Assembly: GCA_963753545.1 (NCBI GenBank)
Contig: CAVWCQ010000008.1
Location: forward strand, 992,001 to 1,056,000
DNA: 64,000 nucleotides
Source: CAVWCQ01 sp963753545
GTDB lineage: Bacteria; Chloroflexota; Anaerolineae; Aggregatilineales; Aggregatilineaceae
Reading direction: 5' to 3'
This document shows, one piece after another, positions 35,326-44,007 of the stretch. The notes beneath the pieces are model-generated. The model was not told where the DNA came from, ran no database searches, and saw nothing but the letters and a program-made list of their open reading frames with translations. Each line of letters starts with the position of its first letter. The first letter of the stretch is position 1. Position numbers and translations under genes: made by a program.

Positions 35326-38001
35326 ATGGCTATTCGCGTTTTGTTAATCGACCCGGATATTCCGTTTATCGTGAGCATCAAGCAGGCGCTGGAAAACACG
35401 GGCGAGTTTGCCGTTACCGTGTCAGCCCACGGCCTGGCTGCCCAGGATATGCTGCGCCGCCAGAACCATGACATCGCAGTGGTCGGCTTCGATGTGCCAG
35501 ACATGGACATGATGGAGATGATCTCCGTCCTGCGCGCCATCCAGCCCCATCTGCCGCTGATTGTCGCTCCGCGTACCCCCGAACACCAGGAGCGGGTCCG
35601 CTACCTGGATGTGCAGGGAGCGATTACCAAACCGTTTTCCGCCCGCGATCTGATCCCCTACGTGCGGAGCGTCCTGGCCCGGTTAAGACGCCGCCCCGAT
35701 ACGAGTGATCTGGCTGAAGACCGCCCAGTTTCGCCATCGGCAACCCGGCGGCTGGCGGAGCCAGAACCGCCTGAGCAAACGCACACGGTTGAATGGCAGG
35801 ATGTTGATCAGACCTCCACGCTGGGGGACACGTCCACGCTGGACGATGAATTTGGCGATGTACTGGATGCCATCACTCAGCACCCGCGTGAAGAAGTGAA
35901 CCCGACCCCGGATGATCGCGCGTTTCAAAATCTGGTGGACTCACTGAGCAGCCCAGGGGTTAAGCGGACAGGACGCGCATCGCTGGACGAACTGCTGAAC
36001 TCGCTGGCGGCGGATACGCCGGAAGAGGAGATGCCGCCCGGTAATTATCTGAACGTGATTGATAACGCGCTCGATTATGTGCTGGACGCGATCCGGCGCG
36101 GTGCGCCACTCACCCCACCTGTTGGCACGTCTGCGGGCACGCCCAATGCGGAGCCGCTCGATGAGGCGACCATTGGCGACGCGATCAACGACCTGTTCGA
36201 TCCGTCATTCGAGGGCGTGCTTGCCGCGTTGGCGGGCGAGCCTGTGGACGAATCCGAATACGCTGAACCGACATACGATACGGAAGGCCGCACCCCTGCA
36301 TCGGAGGGGGGCGAGGGCGCGCGTGATCACCTGGACGTGGAAGACGCGGAATGGCGCACGGCCTATGAGTCTGAAAATGTGTCGCCGCGACATGCGGTCG
36401 ACGAGCCGCCTATCACCCTGGAAGACTCGTCTGGCTTCCCTGCAACCGCTGCCCTGAACGCGATTACGGACCTGGAAGACAGCGGCGGCGTTTCTTTGAC
36501 CGATTTGCTGTCTCAGATCGAAGGACATTTGCCCGACACGCCCGGACAGCCCCACCTGAAACCGCTGCCCTCGTGGGAACAGCAGCAGCAGGAAAAAATG
36601 GCAGAGAAGATGGCCAATATGTTTGACCGGCTGGAAGGCCCGCCGCCAAGCAGCAGCCCATTTACGATGGATCCCGATTTTATGCCGGAAGATACACGCC
36701 CCTCGCAGGCCATTCTGGACGAGATCGCGCGCGTGCCGTTTCAGGAAACCGATACGACACGGGCCGGGCTGCCCCGCCTCAGTGACGAGGAACAGCCCGC
36801 CTACGATGACAGTGATCTCGCCGTCCCCGACGAGCTTGCCATCCCGCCAGAGGTGGAAGAGTTACAGGACTCACCGCCATTGGAAGGCGTGCGGGAATCA
36901 CTGCTGTCGATGGAGGACCTGCTGGCGCTGGCCGATCTACCAATGGAAGTGCAGCCAGGGGGCGAACCGGACCTTCCGCCACTTGAAGTGCCATCCCTGG
37001 ATGACAACTCCCTGGTCGCTATGCCCGTCGAGACGGCGGCGCGCTTGCTGAGCGGGGATTTTCAGGAGGATGTGCCAGAGGAACCAGAGCCGGAGCCGGA
37101 ACCTGACACACTGGCCCATATCGCCGTGCAGTTGACTCAGTTCGCGCTGGAAAGCTCGGCGCAGGCGGTCGTATTGTCCCAACCGGGTATGCCGCTGGCC
37201 CAGGCGGGAAATCTGACCATACCCGCCTCGCAGCGCCTGTTCCAGGTGATCGAGACCGCATGGCAGACCAGCACCAACACATCGAATGCGCTGATCCGGT
37301 TTATCACGCTGCCGGACCTGGGTGAATTTTTGTTGTACAGCACGATGGTTGAAGAGGATTTGTTCCTGAGCATGCTTTTTGGTGCCGATACGCCTGTTCA
37401 CACCATCCGGCGGCAGGCGTCCCGGCTCAGCCAGTCGCTTGCTCTGGTCCCCGAAGAACCAGCGGCGGATCGTGATTTCCCCGAAGAATCCGAGGCGGCA
37501 GCGACCAGTCCCAGCCGTCCGACCGATATGCGCCCGCCGGAAGGGTTGTATGGCGCGGTAGCCGATCATCTGGCGGATCGTCGCATGGAGACTGAACCCC
37601 CGCCTGATGTGGTGCGGCCCAATACGCCCTATGCCGCTTATACCTGTCTGTGGCTGCCGTATGATCCCAGCCTGGAATTGATCGGGGAATTGGCGGAGGC
37701 GCTGATCGCTTGGATTAGGGAACTTGCCGCGTCGCAGGCGTGGGATGTCAATTCCGTGGACGTGCCGAGCGACACCGTGCAGCTAACGATCCATGTGCCG
37801 ATCAAAACACTGCCCGATCAGGCGATCCAGTGGCTGATGGATGAGACGACGGCGCGCTGCGCGGAGGTGTTCCCCGATGTAACGGACGGCTCCGTGCCGC
37901 TCTGGGCGAACGGTTATTATGTGGTCACGCCCCCGCGCGATCTGGCGGACCGCGAGATCGCCCGGTTTATTACCTACCAGCGGCAGGCGCAGTTGGGGTA
38001 A
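35326..38001 (+). CDS. Pseudo-receiver / roadblock / inactive IS200-TnpA-like fusion protein
   Basis: 891 residues from ATG 35326. Residues 1-120 are a receiver fold (MAIRVLLIDPDIPFI; TKPF Lys kept), but where the phospho-acceptor Asp should be the sequence is DIAVVGFDVPDMD, i.e. Gly. About 125-590 is acidic, Pro/Glu-rich and probably disordered. About 594-715 resembles roadblock/LC7 (LAHIAVQLTQFALESSAQAV ... LGEFLLYSTMVEEDLFL). Residues about 765-891 align along the whole IS200/IS605 TnpA fold: GELAEALIAWIRELAASQ, VPSDTVQLTIHV (HUH would be D-H-V-H), LWANGYYVV, and REIARFITYQ (catalytic Tyr is Phe). It is divergent from the sensor kinase. It is inferred to be a non-enzymatic signalling or DNA/RNA-binding scaffold. 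Confidence 0.85.
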   Translation: MAIRVLLIDPDIPFIVSIKQALENTGEFAVTVSAHGLAAQDMLRRQNHDIAVVGFDVPDMDMMEMISVLRAIQPHLPLIVAPRTPEHQERVRYLDVQGAITKPFSARDLIPYVRSVLARLRRRPDTSDLAEDRPVSPSATRRLAEPEPPEQTHTVEWQDVDQTSTLGDTSTLDDEFGDVLDAITQHPREEVNPTPDDRAFQNLVDSLSSPGVKRTGRASLDELLNSLAADTPEEEMPPGNYLNVIDNALDYVLDAIRRGAPLTPPVGTSAGTPNAEPLDEATIGDAINDLFDPSFEGVLAALAGEPVDESEYAEPTYDTEGRTPASEGGEGARDHLDVEDAEWRTAYESENVSPRHAVDEPPITLEDSSGFPATAALNAITDLEDSGGVSLTDLLSQIEGHLPDTPGQPHLKPLPSWEQQQQEKMAEKMANMFDRLEGPPPSSSPFTMDPDFMPEDTRPSQAILDEIARVPFQETDTTRAGLPRLSDEEQPAYDDSDLAVPDELAIPPEVEELQDSPPLEGVRESLLSMEDLLALADLPMEVQPGGEPDLPPLEVPSLDDNSLVAMPVETAARLLSGDFQEDVPEEPEPEPEPDTLAHIAVQLTQFALESSAQAVVLSQPGMPLAQAGNLTIPASQRLFQVIETAWQTSTNTSNALIRFITLPDLGEFLLYSTMVEEDLFLSMLFGADTPVHTIRRQASRLSQSLALVPEEPAADRDFPEESEAAATSPSRPTDMRPPEGLYGAVADHLADRRMETEPPPDVVRPNTPYAAYTCLWLPYDPSLELIGELAEALIAWIRELAASQAWDVNSVDVPSDTVQLTIHVPIKTLPDQAIQWLMDETTARCAEVFPDVTDGSVPLWANGYYVVTPPRDLADREIARFITYQRQAQLG

Positions 38002-38019
38002 AAACAAGGGCAAAAATTT

Positions 38020-38049
38020 TTCACCGCGGAGAGCGCAAAGAAAAGCGGA
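38020..38049 (+). repeat. Repeat R1, copy after the pseudo-receiver gene
   Basis: Starts TTCACCGCGGAGAGCGCAAAG in the same orientation as the other copies and is followed by a purine-rich spacer up to the next gene's SD. Confidence 0.7.
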
Positions 38050-38107
38050 GAAAAAAGCAAGAGAAAGAAATGGTCTGTTCTGCTCTCTCCACCGGAGGTA
38101 AAAAAAT

Positions 38108-38794
38108 ATGAGTACATTCGCTTTGGTTGTAGTAGTTGTAGTCGGTGCCCTTATTGTTCTTCCTATAATTGTTTCTGTCGCTAGTGATCAAAAAGCGAAA
38201 GAGGAAGTTCTACGACAACAGAAAGCAAAAGAAACTGGCCTAACTAAACTGATGCGCGAATCAAAAAGAATAACTGACGAGTATATATATAAAGCTCAAC
38301 ACAGTGGCGCGATAGCGGTTGTTGCTGGTTATGGTCAAGAACGACGCGAAGGGCATATACAGTCAAGTTTCGAAAGATCAGCTCTTCTTTACTACGGTTT
38401 TGGAACCTGTGAGGAAATATCTCCTGATGAAACTATCTTCTTTAAAATAAAGGTTATCAGCGAAAGGGACAATATATATTCTTATGAATTTGTGAACGGT
38501 AAATACTGGGATCCCCGTGTTCCATTAAACTATCAAGGGGTTTTTAAGCCAGTAGCTGTTTTTTCACCAGGAAAACTACAATTAGGTCAGATATATTCGC
38601 TTGCGATTTCACAGTGCAAACTCTCTGGTAGTGTGTGGAAAAATGGACGAACAGAGTTTTCATATCATGGAACTACAGAACTAGCGTTTATTGCTCAGGA
38701 GCACGTTAATCAGAAAGAATGGGACCACCATTACTCGAGAACACTTGGATATATTCTAATTGCACTATATCCTGCTGATGGGAGAAGAGACTAA
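38108..38794 (+). CDS. Hypothetical membrane-anchored protein, A+T-rich
   Basis: 228 residues. GGAGGTAAAAAAAT precedes the ATG. One N-terminal helix (FALVVVVVVGALIVLPIIVSV) leads to a charged coiled-coil-like stretch (DQKAKEEVLRQQKAKETGL) and a soluble domain with no motif I recognise (aromatic/Gly-rich, e.g. YYGFGTCEEISPDETIFFKI). Base composition is visibly lower in G+C than both neighbours, and codon choice differs (many AAA, ATA, TTA). It is probably a horizontally acquired gene inserted next to an R1 element. Confidence 0.75.
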   Translation: MSTFALVVVVVVGALIVLPIIVSVASDQKAKEEVLRQQKAKETGLTKLMRESKRITDEYIYKAQHSGAIAVVAGYGQERREGHIQSSFERSALLYYGFGTCEEISPDETIFFKIKVISERDNIYSYEFVNGKYWDPRVPLNYQGVFKPVAVFSPGKLQLGQIYSLAISQCKLSGSVWKNGRTEFSYHGTTELAFIAQEHVNQKEWDHHYSRTLGYILIALYPADGRRD

Positions 38795-38894
38795 AGACGT
38801 ATCGCGCTTAAACAAAATTAGGAAATATTGGGATGGAGGAAAATGTAGCTCCATCCCAAGTTATTTATACCTGGGGCGAAAACATTACGAAACT

Positions 38895-39704
38895 TTAAGA
38901 TTCCTTCACCATTTGTTCACTGACGTCCCACAGGCGGCGGGCGACAGCTTGATCATAGGACACATCCGAGGAGCGGGTATCGCGCCGCCGCACGAAATAG
39001 CTGCCCGTCACGCCATCTACCTCATTTGATGTCGCCAGCCAGATCTGCGTATCCGCGCCCTCTTCGGGGGTCAGCGGGCCGCGCATATTCAGCCCGGCGG
39101 CATTCGCGAAGTTCGTATCGACAAAGCCGGGATGCACGGCATTCACCGTGACACCTGTCCCCACCAGCCGCCGCGCCAGTTCATAGGTGAACAGGATATT
39201 GGCCAGCTTCGACGCGCCGTAGGTCGCCCAGCCATCGTAATGCTGTTTGTGGCCGAGATCGTCAAAGTGGATCGTGCTGCCGCCGTGCGCGTCGGAGGCC
39301 ACATTAATGATGCGGGCCGGGGAGCTGGCGATGATCGTGTCGAGCAGAAGCGTGGTCAGCAGAAAGTAGCTGAGATGGTTGAGCGCGAACGTCATCTCGA
39401 TGCCGTCCACGGACTCGCGGTACGTTTTGAACAAGGCCCCGGCATTGTTGACCAGGACATCCAGGCGATCATATTTGGCTTTAAACGCGTCTGCCAGCGC
39501 GCGAATCTCCGCCAGGGAGGATAGGTCCGCCGTCATAAATTCGAGAGAGCCAGACGTTTTGCCGATCTCCCGTAGAGTCGCTTCGATCTTGGCGGGATTG
39601 CGCCCCACACCGATCACTGTCCAGCCGCGTTCCGCCAATACCCGCGCCGTTACCTTGCCGATGCCGTCCGTTGCGCCCGTCACCAGGCAGATTTTTCCGC
39701 TCAT
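38895..39704 (-). CDS. Short-chain dehydrogenase/reductase
   Basis: 269 residues. The Rossmann cofactor motif is TGATDGIG, then NNAGA and the catalytic YGASK with upstream Ser (INVASDAHG). The arrangement matches classical/extended SDRs of the retinol-dehydrogenase/light-dependent protochlorophyllide-reductase-like group (VHPGFVDTNFA, EEGADTQIWLA). It reduces or oxidises an unknown carbonyl/alcohol with NAD(P). The start codon overlaps the stop of the upstream nitroreductase (ATGA), so the two are co-translated. Confidence 0.92.
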   Translation of the reverse strand: MSGKICLVTGATDGIGKVTARVLAERGWTVIGVGRNPAKIEATLREIGKTSGSLEFMTADLSSLAEIRALADAFKAKYDRLDVLVNNAGALFKTYRESVDGIEMTFALNHLSYFLLTTLLLDTIIASSPARIINVASDAHGGSTIHFDDLGHKQHYDGWATYGASKLANILFTYELARRLVGTGVTVNAVHPGFVDTNFANAAGLNMRGPLTPEEGADTQIWLATSNEVDGVTGSYFVRRRDTRSSDVSYDQAVARRLWDVSEQMVKES

Positions 39705-40291
39705 GGGATCACCTTGATGAGAATATCTGCCAGGGCGCGCTTGGGAACGTGATGCACATGGTATTCGTCGCGCCAGTAGCGGACGCTGCCATCCGCGCCA
39801 ATGGGATCGACGACGACGGTTTCGGCGGGTTTGCCGAGCGCCACTACCAGCAGAATCTCGTAGCGCTCATCGATCTGAAGATCGGCGCGCAGACCGTTTC
39901 GATTGACGGAGCCGACCATACAGCCGCCCAGTCCTCGTTCGGCTGCGCCCAACAGGATCGTCTGCGCGGCAATGCCCAGATCGGTGTTGGCGCTGGTGTT
40001 GACGTGCGGTTTGATCGTGCTGTCGCCCAGAATGATGATATAGGCGGTTGGGCGCTCTCCTTCGGCGGGGCCGCCCCAGCCCTCCAGATATTTGGCCCAG
40101 GTCAACTGCTTAAATATGGTGGCATTGGCGGCGGGATCGGCAGAGGCGATATAGCGCAGGGGCTGAAAATTCATGCCCGATCCGACCAGCCGCGCCATAT
40201 CCACCAGATCGCACAGGGTGGTCGGGTCAATAGCATGAGTTTGGTCAAAGCGGCGGTAACTGCGGTTTCGGCAAACTAAGTCTTTGAGCAT
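39701..40291 (-). CDS. Nitroreductase-family flavoprotein
   Basis: 196 residues. CRNRSYRRFDQTHAI is the family's N-terminal FMN-binding Arg segment. GSGMNFQPLRYIA and AAERGLGGCMVGSVNR are the usual FMN/dimer motifs. It is slightly short for the family. It sits between an SGNH lipoprotein (ends two bases upstream) and an SDR (overlaps its stop), forming a tight three-gene operon. It probably carries out an NAD(P)H-dependent reduction of a quinone, nitro or enone compound. The substrate is not known. Confidence 0.9.
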   Translation of the reverse strand: MLKDLVCRNRSYRRFDQTHAIDPTTLCDLVDMARLVGSGMNFQPLRYIASADPAANATIFKQLTWAKYLEGWGGPAEGERPTAYIIILGDSTIKPHVNTSANTDLGIAAQTILLGAAERGLGGCMVGSVNRNGLRADLQIDERYEILLVVALGKPAETVVVDPIGADGSVRYWRDEYHVHHVPKRALADILIKVIP

Positions 40292-40292
40292 A

Positions 40293-42010
40293 TTAATGTC
40301 CCATCACGGATGTCTGGATATCGTAGAGCATTTGCAGTGTCATCAATTCGCGCAGGTCTTTCCCGTAGATCGCCTGATCCCCGGCAAAGCTCGTCGCGCC
40401 ATCGACACGGAAGGAAAGATGGAAGCCATCTTCCATGCAGCCCTGGTTGGGCAGGGCGCGGGCCGCTGTTTGAAAGTCAATCAGCGGCACATGGTAGCGG
40501 GCTGCCGTGTCGCGGATGGTCTGGTTGATGCTCCATATCGCGTCCGCATAACCGGAGCCAGCCATCACATCATCGCGGGTCGAGAGCGTCGTCAGCACCG
40601 GGATCACGCCCTGGCGCATGAGTGTCTGCACGATTGTATCCATATTGGGTGCGTAATAGGCAACCGTATCGGTGCGCACGTTCATAAATCCCAGGTAGAT
40701 GATCGCAAGACCCGGTCTCCTGAGGCGCAGTTCGCAGTCCAACGGGTTTTCGTTTGGCAGGCAGACAGTTGGATTGGACCACGTCGCGTCAAGCACCGCC
40801 CCCGATGGGAAGCCCGATTGAGCCGTCATGTTTTTTGCGCAGAACGATCCCTGGAAGAAATCAATCGTGCTGCGCAGTTCCGGGTAAGACCCCAGGTTGT
40901 AATTGCCCCAGGCGAATGAGCAGTAAATAGGCAGAAGCTGGTCAGTCCCGGCGCTGGTACTGTCGCCAATGACGATAAACGTCCCGGCGTTGTTGCCCAT
41001 CTGCTGGCCGCGCGCGAAGATGTCCCGCGCCGTGACGAGCACATCGGAGGCCATCAGGCGGCTGGGCGGCGGCGTCGACGTGGCAGGAGGCCCCAGGTGG
41101 ACGGGCAGAGCAGCCAGATTCGCGCCCAGGACGTTGATCCGGATCGTCTCGACCCAACCTTCGCGCCCGTCGAAAGTCATCACTTCCAGCCAGCGCAGAT
41201 CGCCGCTGCGCCCGGTGACGTAGAGCGGCAAATAATCGGGCAGAGTGGAGAGCAGGGTGTAGCTGGTTCCCGGCCCGGCCCACAGCGGCGCGCCATCGGC
41301 ATGGCGGACACGCGCATTTGCGCCCGGCACCAGAGTCGGTGTGGGGGAGGCGGTCAGCGTGGGCGACGGCGTGAGGGTGAAGGTCGGTGTTGGGCTGGGT
41401 GGGATTGTGACCGCCAGCGCGATGGCGGCGGGATCGGTCTGTGCATCGAGGGCGACAACCCAGCCGGATATCCAGGCGAGCGTGCCGTCGTCCAGTTCGA
41501 TCAGATACCACACGCTGCCATCCGCCGGATCATCCGCATAGGCCAGCGCGATAAATGACTCGTTGGCGTCCACGATTCCGGCGATATCGTAGCGGACATC
41601 CGGCCCGGTGCGTACGTAGGCTCCAACGCTGCTGCTGACGACGACGCGCGGCAGAGGGGTCGGACTCGGCGTGTGGGTTGGGCTGGGGGTCCGGGTGGGA
41701 TCGGCGTGCGCGTGGGAGTCGGCGGTAGGGTTGGCGTCCGCGTCGGACTCGGTGTGCGGGTGGGGCTGAGCGTCTGCGTGGGCGTCGGTGTTTCGGTTGG
41801 ACTCGCGGTTTTGCTGGGGGTCCGAGTAGGACTCGGCGTGCGTGTTGGGACCGATGCACGCGGGGCTGTACGGGTCGCAGCCGCTGCCTGCACCGTTGGC
41901 GGAATCGTCGTCTGCGGCGCGGCCTGCTGCGATTTCTGTGATGTCGAGGAGCAGCCGCTGATCAGCAGGATCAGGAGCAGCAGCGCCGGGCGAGTGCCGT
42001 GTGTGTTCAT
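40293..42010 (-). CDS. Lipoprotein with SH3-like and SGNH hydrolase domains (one-base frameshift near 41690)
   Basis: The N-terminus MNTHGTRPALLLLILLISGCSS carries a lipobox, then a long Thr/Pro-Ser repeat linker (TRTPSPTRTP...). The frame breaks in a G-run near 41680-41700 and resumes ...RVVVSSSVGAYVRTGPDVRY as an SH3b-like domain, then NARVRHADGAPLWAGPGTSY (second SH3b-like). It ends with an SGNH-type esterase domain: VIGDSTSAGTDQ (GDS box) and GFHLS near the C-terminus (catalytic His). It is anchored outside the cell. It is operonic with the nitroreductase and SDR. The catalytic triad looks intact. Confidence 0.78.
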
Positions 42011-42033
42011 AGGGTCGCTAAACGAACTGCCGT

Positions 42034-42342
42034 TTACTCGTAAACAATCCTTGCCGAGTTCAGGATAGCTTTGCGGCGGAGATAATTCGCGCTGCGCTCA
42101 ATACTCTGCCGGTCAATCAGATCAACCTTCCGCCCAAAGATCGCCTCAATTTCATCTTGCATCTGCGCAGCCGCGGATAGTGTGCGCGGGCTGCCAGGAC
42201 CAAATGTCACCAGCACGTCGATATCACTGTCTGGGCCAAAGTCGTCGCGCAGCACAGAGCCAAACAAGGATAGTTCGATGATGTTCCAGCGGCGGCAGAA
42301 GGCAGCGATCTCGGCTGCTGGCAGGTCAACGGACAGTCTCAT
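42034..42342 (-). CDS. MNT-type nucleotidyltransferase domain protein
   Basis: 102 residues from ATG 42342 after AGGAGG. ELSLFGSVLRDDFGPDSDIDVLVTF contains the GSxxR...DxD nucleotidyltransferase motif. MNT proteins usually act as antitoxins by adenylylating a HEPN toxin, but no HEPN partner (with Rx4-6H) is adjacent here. Up- and downstream genes are a lipoprotein and a LysE transporter. It could be an orphan antitoxin or a small regulator. The C-terminus (YLRRKAILNSARIVYE) matches MNT proteins that pair with HEPN. Confidence 0.85.
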   Translation of the reverse strand: MRLSVDLPAAEIAAFCRRWNIIELSLFGSVLRDDFGPDSDIDVLVTFGPGSPRTLSAAAQMQDEIEAIFGRKVDLIDRQSIERSANYLRRKAILNSARIVYE

Positions 42343-42450
42343 GATGTTCCTCCTGCCATCATTATACAAGAATGTTGGCCCAGAGTAGGTCAATAACATA
42401 CAAGACGCCGCCCGCGCGTTTCCTTATACTACTCACATGGAGGATCGATT

Positions 42451-43077
42451 ATGACCACGTCATGGAGCATGTTTCTGGCGGGCAGCCTGCTGCTCATCAT
42501 TTCGCCCGGACCGGATTTTATCTACGTGATCACGCAGGGCATCTCGCGCGGGCGCTGGGCCGGGATGTTGTCGGCGTTGGGGATCAGTACAGGGCTGCTG
42601 TGCCATACGCTGCTGGCGGCGCTGGGATTAACCGCGCTGATCATGGCCTCCCCCCTCGGTTTTGATCTGGCTCGTTATCTGGGGGCGGCCTACCTGGGCT
42701 ATCTTGGGGTAAAATCGTGGCGCAGCCAGGGAATTTTAGCGGCGGCTCTGTCGGCAGAAGGACAGGCGCTGGAAATGCGATCCGGGGCCATTCTGCGGCA
42801 GGGCATTCTGACCAATCTGCTCAACCCGAAGGCGCTGCTGACCTTTCTGGCGTTCGTCCCGCAGTTCGTCACGGGGGGCGATCACCAGGCGGGGCAGGTG
42901 ATCGTGCTCGGCCTGTCGATTGCGATCATTGGCGGGTGCTGGTTCAGCGTGGTTGGTTACTGTTCCGGCATGATGGGCGAATGGTTCGCCAACCCGCGAT
43001 CCGGGCGGATCATTAACCGGGTAACAGGGTGCGTGTTGATCGGGTTGGGTGTGCGACTGGTGCTGCTGCACGGGTGA
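42451..43077 (+). CDS. LysE/RhtB-family amino-acid exporter
   Basis: 208 residues, six predicted helices, with SLLLIISPGPDFIYVITQGISRGRWAG (family 'GP.' motif in loop 1) and LTNLLNPKALLTFLAFVPQF (NPKA motif). GGAGG precedes the ATG. It exports amino acids or homoserine-lactone-like compounds. It is six bases upstream of an AraC-type regulator on the same strand, which suggests co-regulation of efflux by the neighbouring activator. Confidence 0.92.
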   Translation: MTTSWSMFLAGSLLLIISPGPDFIYVITQGISRGRWAGMLSALGISTGLLCHTLLAALGLTALIMASPLGFDLARYLGAAYLGYLGVKSWRSQGILAAALSAEGQALEMRSGAILRQGILTNLLNPKALLTFLAFVPQFVTGGDHQAGQVIVLGLSIAIIGGCWFSVVGYCSGMMGEWFANPRSGRIINRVTGCVLIGLGVRLVLLHG

Positions 43078-43083
43078 GTCTGT

Positions 43084-43908
43084 ATGCAAGAAGAATGGGC
43101 CAAGTTCTGGCATGACCGGGCGCTGAATAACCTGGAACTGCTGCGAGCGACGTATATCACCCACGTCTTCGCGCCGCACGCCCACGAGGGATTTGCCATC
43201 GGCATCATGGAGCGTGGGGCGCAGACGTTCATTTACCAGGGGCGAAAGCGTCTGGTGATGCCTGCTGGCTGCATCGCTATCGTGAATCCCGGCGAGGTGC
43301 ATATCGGGCAGGCGGCGACGGTGTCAGGCTGGACCTATCGCATGTTTTACCCCGATGCCTCTGTGCTCGAAACGGCAGCGGCGGAACTGTTCGGCTCAAA
43401 TCGGGGCATTCCCTTTTTCTCCTCCCCGATCCTGTTTGACGAGGCGCTGTTCCAGATGATCCGGGGTATGCACGCCGCGCTGGAAGACCCCTATACCTCG
43501 CAGTTGGGGCGCGAGGTCGTACTGCTGCAAACCGTGAGCCAGTTGATCCTGCGCCATGCCGATTTTCGCCCCGTGCTCAAGCGCCGCGCCGCCGAGAATC
43601 TGCTCATGGGCAAGGTGCGCGCCTACCTGGACGAGCATTTTGCCGAGAACGTCTCGCTGAGTGAACTGGCGGCCTACGCGGGCCTGGATCGCTCCTATCT
43701 CGTGCGGGCGTTTAAGCGGGTGTACGGCCTGCCGCCGCACGCCTACCAGACACAGATTCGCGTGGAACAGTCCAAGCCGCTGCTGCTGTCTGGCGTGCCG
43801 CTGGTGGAAGTCGCCGCCCGCGCCGGATTTGTCGATCAGAGCCACTTCAGCCGCCACTTCAAGCGGATTGTTGGCATAGCCCCCGGTCATTACCGCCTCG
43901 TGCTCTAA
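43084..43908 (+). CDS. AraC-family transcriptional regulator
   Basis: 274 residues. An N-terminal cupin (AraC_binding) ligand domain spans about 20-150 (HAHEGFAIGIMERGAQTFIY...NPGEVHIGQ). A C-terminal two-helix-turn-helix domain spans about 175-270 (LSELAAYAGLDRSYLVRAFKR, VEVAARAGFVDQSHFSRHFKR, VGIAPGHYRLVL). It starts six bases after the LysE exporter, so it probably controls that operon in response to the exported compound. Confidence 0.93.
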   Translation: MQEEWAKFWHDRALNNLELLRATYITHVFAPHAHEGFAIGIMERGAQTFIYQGRKRLVMPAGCIAIVNPGEVHIGQAATVSGWTYRMFYPDASVLETAAAELFGSNRGIPFFSSPILFDEALFQMIRGMHAALEDPYTSQLGREVVLLQTVSQLILRHADFRPVLKRRAAENLLMGKVRAYLDEHFAENVSLSELAAYAGLDRSYLVRAFKRVYGLPPHAYQTQIRVEQSKPLLLSGVPLVEVAARAGFVDQSHFSRHFKRIVGIAPGHYRLVL

Positions 43909-44007
43909 AGTCTGTGCCACCCGTACAAATCACCTGCTGACCGCCTGTGGTACACTGGGCGGCTGCGCATAGGCTACGCATAAAACCACTACGGGGAGAA
44001 GATCACA

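Noticed and set aside
37621..38001. Active IS200 insertion sequence
   Set aside because: The domain is in frame with a signalling protein, both catalytic motifs are changed, and no left/right-end hairpins or TnpB gene are adjacent.
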